Below are positions 60,702 through 64,000 of a stretch of DNA of 64,000 bases, one piece after another. Each line of letters begins with the position of its first letter. Position 1 is the stretch's first letter. The notes beneath the pieces were generated by a model that worked only from the letters and a program-made list of their open reading frames with translations, did not search any database and was not told the origin of the DNA. Both the position numbers and the translations under genes were made by a program. Location: NCBI RefSeq assembly GCF_000024985.1, contig NC_013523.1:1116001-1180000 (forward strand), written 5' to 3'. Origin of the DNA: Sphaerobacter thermophilus DSM 20745 (GTDB lineage: Bacteria > Chloroflexota > Chloroflexia > Thermomicrobiales > Thermomicrobiaceae).

Positions 60702-62393
60702 TCACCGAAAGCGGCGCCCGTTCCGGCGGGCGCGGAGGGCGAGGAAGAGGCCGAGCGCCAGCGTGACGAGCACGCCTGCGCCGACCAACGGAGCGAGCCA
60801 CGTCAGCAGCCACGGCGGGTGGTAGACGGTCAGCAGGAGGCCCAGGCTGACCAGGCTGGAGGCGATCAGGATAGCACCGATCAGACGGTTGACCAGCAGG
60901 TGCGCTTGGCGCGTCATCTCCTCGATCCCGATCACCCGCATCGCAACCTCCAGATCGCCGTGCTCGGCGCGAGTCAGGAGCCGGTTGGCGCGACGAGGAA
61001 GGGTGGTGAGCAAGCGCATCGCGTCGTCACCCGCGGCGAGCAATTGCGGCACCCAGGTTTGGGGCAGGTATTGCTCCAGGACTGCCCGCCGCACGTAGGG
61101 CGCGGCCACGGCGAAGGGCTCGAAGTCCGGGTCCAGCTTGCGACCCAGTGCCTCGTACATCGCGAGCGTCTTCAACAGCAGGCTGAGTTCGGCGGGGAGC
61201 TGGAGCCGGCGACGGCGCACCATCTCCATCAGGTCTTGAAAGATCTCGTTGAAGCGGTACTCGCTCAGGCTTACGCCGTAGTACCGGTCCAGAAGGTGCT
61301 GGATATCGCGCCGGAGACCGTCCCGGTCAGTGCCGCGGCCCACGACCGAAAGCGCGGCCAACCCGTCTACCAGACCATCGGCGTCCTGGTTCACCGCCGC
61401 CAGGACGACGCTCATAAGCGCGTCGCGCGTTGCGTCGTCGATGCGGCCGATCATGCCGAAGTCGAACGCGGCGATGCGGCCGTCTGGTAGCACGGCGAAG
61501 TTGCCGGGGTGTGGGTCCGCGTGGAACATGCGGTGGACAAAGACCTGATCGAGGATGAGGTTCGCGGCGTTGCGGGCCAGGCGCCGGCGGTCGATCCCGG
61601 CGCGGTCCAGCGCGTCGATGTCGTCGATGTGGATGCCGTGGAGCCGCTCCAGGGTGATGACGCGGGACGTTGTGTGCTCCCAGAAGACAATCGGGATCAC
61701 GACGTAGGGTGAGTCCGCGAAGTACTGGCGAAGCTGGTCCGCATTGCGGCCCTCGCGCATGTAGTCCAGCTCGCTGCGGAGCGTCCAGCCGAACTCGTCC
61801 ACCAGCGCGACCAGGTCGTAGGCCTCAGCAAGGGGGGCGCGACGCTGGGCGAACCGCGCCATCTGCATCAGGATCGCCAGATCCTCCTCGACCTGCGCAG
61901 CGATCCCCGGCTTCTGGACCTTCACTACCACCGGCGTCCCGCCTGGGAGGCGCGCCGCGTGGACCTGCCCGATCGACGCGGCGGCGATCGGAGTCGGGTC
62001 GAACTCGCTGTAGAGGTCGGACAGTGGACGGCCGAACGACTCCTCGATGGTGGCGATGATGGCCTCGGCGGGGACTGGCGGCACATGCTCGCGCAGCTTG
62101 CTCAGCTCCGCCACGTACTCCGGCGGGAGCAGGTCCTCACGGGTCGAAAGGATCTGACCGAGCTTGATGAAAGTCGTGCCCAGCTCCTCGAGCGCGAGGC
62201 GCAGGTGCTCGGGTTGGGTGTATCGCGGAACCCGTTTGGCGTGGCGCAGCGGCAACCGCTGGAGTGGCACCAGCGTGCTCAGGCCAAGCTGGTACAGGAG
62301 CCAGCCCAGCCCGTGGCGAGAAAGGACGGTGATGATCTCCGCGTAGCGGCGCCGGTGGAGGAAGACCGGGCCGCGGAGCGAGAGCGACGGCAT
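60702..62393 (-). CDS. ABC1/UbiB-family protein kinase-like protein
   Basis: A 563-residue ABC1 (UbiB/ADCK) family protein. Its atypical kinase features are clear: LGTTFIKLGQILSTREDLLPPEY (KxGQ motif) near 75, AAASIGQVHAARLPGG (alanine-rich loop) near 140, VVVKVQKPG near 160, HADPHPGNFAVLPDG near 300 and DFGMIGR near 320. Two hydrophobic helices end the protein. These proteins support quinone or lipid homeostasis by ATP-dependent activity. ATG at 62393 follows AGGAG; a GTG at 62405 is possible. Downstream of the ABC transporter genes. Confidence 0.88.
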   Translation of the reverse strand: MPSLSLRGPVFLHRRRYAEIITVLSRHGLGWLLYQLGLSTLVPLQRLPLRHAKRVPRYTQPEHLRLALEELGTTFIKLGQILSTREDLLPPEYVAELSKLREHVPPVPAEAIIATIEESFGRPLSDLYSEFDPTPIAAASIGQVHAARLPGGTPVVVKVQKPGIAAQVEEDLAILMQMARFAQRRAPLAEAYDLVALVDEFGWTLRSELDYMREGRNADQLRQYFADSPYVVIPIVFWEHTTSRVITLERLHGIHIDDIDALDRAGIDRRRLARNAANLILDQVFVHRMFHADPHPGNFAVLPDGRIAAFDFGMIGRIDDATRDALMSVVLAAVNQDADGLVDGLAALSVVGRGTDRDGLRRDIQHLLDRYYGVSLSEYRFNEIFQDLMEMVRRRRLQLPAELSLLLKTLAMYEALGRKLDPDFEPFAVAAPYVRRAVLEQYLPQTWVPQLLAAGDDAMRLLTTLPRRANRLLTRAEHGDLEVAMRVIGIEEMTRQAHLLVNRLIGAILIASSLVSLGLLLTVYHPPWLLTWLAPLVGAGVLVTLALGLFLALRARRNGRRFR

Positions 62394-62461
62394 CGGGCAC
62401 CACACTCCTGAGGGTACAAGTCAGGAACGGCAGGGAGCGCAGGCGTGTAGCCGGCAGCGTA

Positions 62462-63199
62462 TCAGGGGATGTTCATCTGCCGCAAGCGGAGGGTCGCGAG
62501 CGCCAGCGCGGCGATGACCAGCACCGCGAGGACGATCGTGGCGGAGGAGAGCTGCAGCGCACTATCGAGCCGGACGGCCGGGTTGTCGAGGAGCCGGACG
62601 AAGACCGACTGGGCGAAGTGACGCACGCTCAGCATCTTGATGCCAGGAATGAAGCGCGCCAGTGCCGACTCCCAGATCAGGACGTAGATGATCCCTACCA
62701 GCAGGGCCCGCGGGACCAGCAGGCTGACCAGCAGGAAGAGCGCACCGTAGGCGGCGACCCCGGCCAGGGTTCCTCCCAGCAGGGCGCCCAGCATGCGCCC
62801 CGAGCCGCTGCCCCCAGACGCGACGACCCACGTCGCCACCAGTCCGATCGTGAAAGCCAGAGCCGTCACGAGTGCCGAGGCAATGAACTTCTCGACGATC
62901 AACCGGCTGCGTGCCACGGGCTTGAGGACGATGTAGACGAGCGTCCGGTCGGCGATCTCGTTGCCGAGCGCGTTGGTCGCCAGGATCAACGTGGCGAGGG
63001 GCAGGATGGTCGGCGCCAGAATCTCAAGGAACAGGTTGGTCAGAAACTCGGCGGCGTCTCCCGTCTCACTGCTCCAGCGGAAGATGGCGGCGAAGAGGAC
63101 GGGGGTTGCTGCGAAGAGAGCGACCAGGAGGGTGGCTCGACCGGCGCGAAACTGGCGCAGCGTGAGCCACAGGATCGGCGCGCGGCGGGTAATCGACAT
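62462..63199 (-). CDS. ABC-2 type transporter permease
   Basis: A 245-residue membrane protein with about six hydrophobic segments (for example LLVALFAATPVLFAAIF near 23 and TIVLAVLVIAALALATL near 220). The ALGNEIADRTLVYIVLKPVARSRLIVEKFI stretch near 80-108 is typical of ABC-2 exporters. It pairs with the upstream ATP-binding protein, 24 bases away. ATG at 63199 after GGAGGGCGGAG. Substrate unknown. Confidence 0.85.
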   Translation of the reverse strand: MSITRRAPILWLTLRQFRAGRATLLVALFAATPVLFAAIFRWSSETGDAAEFLTNLFLEILAPTILPLATLILATNALGNEIADRTLVYIVLKPVARSRLIVEKFIASALVTALAFTIGLVATWVVASGGSGSGRMLGALLGGTLAGVAAYGALFLLVSLLVPRALLVGIIYVLIWESALARFIPGIKMLSVRHFAQSVFVRLLDNPAVRLDSALQLSSATIVLAVLVIAALALATLRLRQMNIP

Positions 63200-63223
63200 G
63201 CTGCTCTCCGCCCTCCTCGGGGT

Positions 63224-64000
63224 CTAACGTGCGGTCACGTAGGCGAAAACGCTGGCCAGAGAGTCGTCGAGCGCCGTGACCTCGTACAGCCGGATACCGA
63301 GCTCTCGCGCAACCTTCGGCACGGCGCGGTAGAGATCCCGGACGTCGCCGGTCTCGATCAGCACGGCGTCGCCGTCGACGCGGACGCTCTCAAGTGCCGG
63401 CAGGCGGATCAGCGCGGCCGCCAGGGTACGGGCGTCATCGGCGCGCACCCGCACCCGGCGGGCGTGCTCGTCGATCTTGTCGCGAATCGCGCGGTAGTCA
63501 CCCGCCGCGGCGAGCTTCCCGTTGACCAGCACCAGAATCTGATCTGCCAGGCGCTCGACCTCGTGCAGGATGTGGGAGGAGACGATCACCGTGCGACCTT
63601 CGGCGCCGAGCGACCGGATGAGCTTGATGAGCTGGAGGCGCTGCAACGGGTCGGTGCCGGTCAGCGGCTCGTCCAGGATGAGCACTTCCGGCTCGTGGAC
63701 CAGGGCGGCAGCCACCTTGATCCGCTGGCGCATCCCCTTCGAATAGCCGCCGACCGGTCGATCCGCGGCCGCCGTCATCTCCACCCGGGCGATTGCCGCG
63801 GCTGCGGCGGCGTCTGGATCGGGCAGCCGCTGAAGGATTGCGTTGAGCCGGACGAACTCCCGACCGGTAAGGAAGGGGTAGACCACCTCCTGCTCGGGCA
63901 CGAGGCCGACGCGTCGGTAGAGCCCCGGATTGGCTCGTACCGGCTCGCCGAGCACGCGCACGGTCCCCATGGATGGGGTAAGCAGCCCGGCCAGCATCTT
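63224..64000 (-). CDS. ABC transporter ATP-binding protein (5' end cut by window)
   Basis: The last 258 residues of an ABC-transporter ATPase. The Walker A motif lies outside the window. Visible: Q-loop LVPEQEVVYPFLTGREFVRL, signature GGYSKGMRQRIKVAAAL near residue 95, Walker B VLILDEPLTGTDP near 118, and the switch His in SSHILHEVERLADQI. The C-terminal part (about residues 160-257) is a non-catalytic extension common in ABC-2 exporters. It energises the permease that follows. Confidence 0.88.
   Translation of the reverse strand, partial: KMLAGLLTPSMGTVRVLGEPVRANPGLYRRVGLVPEQEVVYPFLTGREFVRLNAILQRLPDPDAAAAAAIARVEMTAAADRPVGGYSKGMRQRIKVAAALVHEPEVLILDEPLTGTDPLQRLQLIKLIRSLGAEGRTVIVSSHILHEVERLADQILVLVNGKLAAAGDYRAIRDKIDEHARRVRVRADDARTLAAALIRLPALESVRVDGDAVLIETGDVRDLYRAVPKVARELGIRLYEVTALDDSLASVFAYVTAR

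Overview
The window comes from a very G+C-rich bacterial chromosome. The best guess is a thermophilic Chloroflexota of the Thermomicrobia/Sphaerobacter kind. This is inferred from composition, the gene order, the zinc-ribbon forms of several ribosomal proteins and a long coiled-coil insertion in RpoC; no marker here proves the taxon. There are no tRNA or rRNA genes, insertion sequences, prophage parts or CRISPR arrays. Almost all of the window is ordinary chromosomal backbone.

Layout. (1) Positions 1-13.6 kb hold small metabolic transcription units on both strands: a FAD-dependent reductase (cut by the window edge) coupled to a methyltransferase, a double GNAT acetyltransferase, a thiamine-diphosphate enzyme, a CapA-type lipoprotein, a creatininase/metallo-hydrolase pair, a PII-like cyclic-di-AMP receptor, a SWIM zinc-finger protein, MobA, a SAM hydrolase, a TPR protein and MiaB. 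(2) 13.6-21.4 kb holds an unrecognised protein with two copies of a four-cysteine module, a RodZ-like membrane protein, and a leftward run of lipid kinase, Vms1/eRF1-like protein, a 39-residue membrane microprotein, a YggT-like protein, CoaBC and a DUF2085 protein. (3) 21.4-51.7 kb is one rightward information-processing block: rpoB-rpoC, rpsL-rpsG-fusA-tuf, the S10 and spc operons through secY-adk-map, infA-rpmJ-rpsM-rpsK-rpsD-rpoA-rplQ, then truA-rplM-rpsI. (4) 51.7-64 kb returns to small units: a leftward run (endonuclease III, histidine phosphatase, MBL hydrolase, P1 peptidase, TIM-barrel isomerase), a 4-alpha-glucanotransferase, a DUF983 protein, a sigma-like protein, an unusual acyl-CoA dehydrogenase homologue, a rhodanese, and an ABC-transporter/ABC1-kinase run that leaves the window.

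How the genes work together. The central block supplies the core RNA polymerase subunits, two elongation factors, most small-operon ribosomal proteins, IF-1, the SecY translocon pore, adenylate kinase (nucleotide supply), methionine aminopeptidase and a tRNA pseudouridine synthase. Its control signals are readable: a perfect TTGACA-17-TATAAT promoter and a terminator-like hairpin in the rpoB leader, a separate promoter and a strongly folded leader before rpsL, a hairpin with a T-run between rpsL and rpsG, hairpins before rplC, and an extended -10 promoter inside the 3' end of map that serves infA onward. rpoB is not preceded by rplKAJL here.

No wholly new multi-gene system is evident. The most interesting leads are the folded rpoB and rpsL leaders, the natural Asn at the rifampicin-contact His position of RpoB, an acyl-CoA dehydrogenase homologue lacking the catalytic Glu at both known positions, the duplicated four-Cys protein, the CapA lipoprotein fused to a binding-protein-like domain, and the Vms1-like/microprotein/lipid-kinase run with an apparent CTG start. 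Functions of conserved families are confident; starts, promoters and RNA structures are read by eye only.
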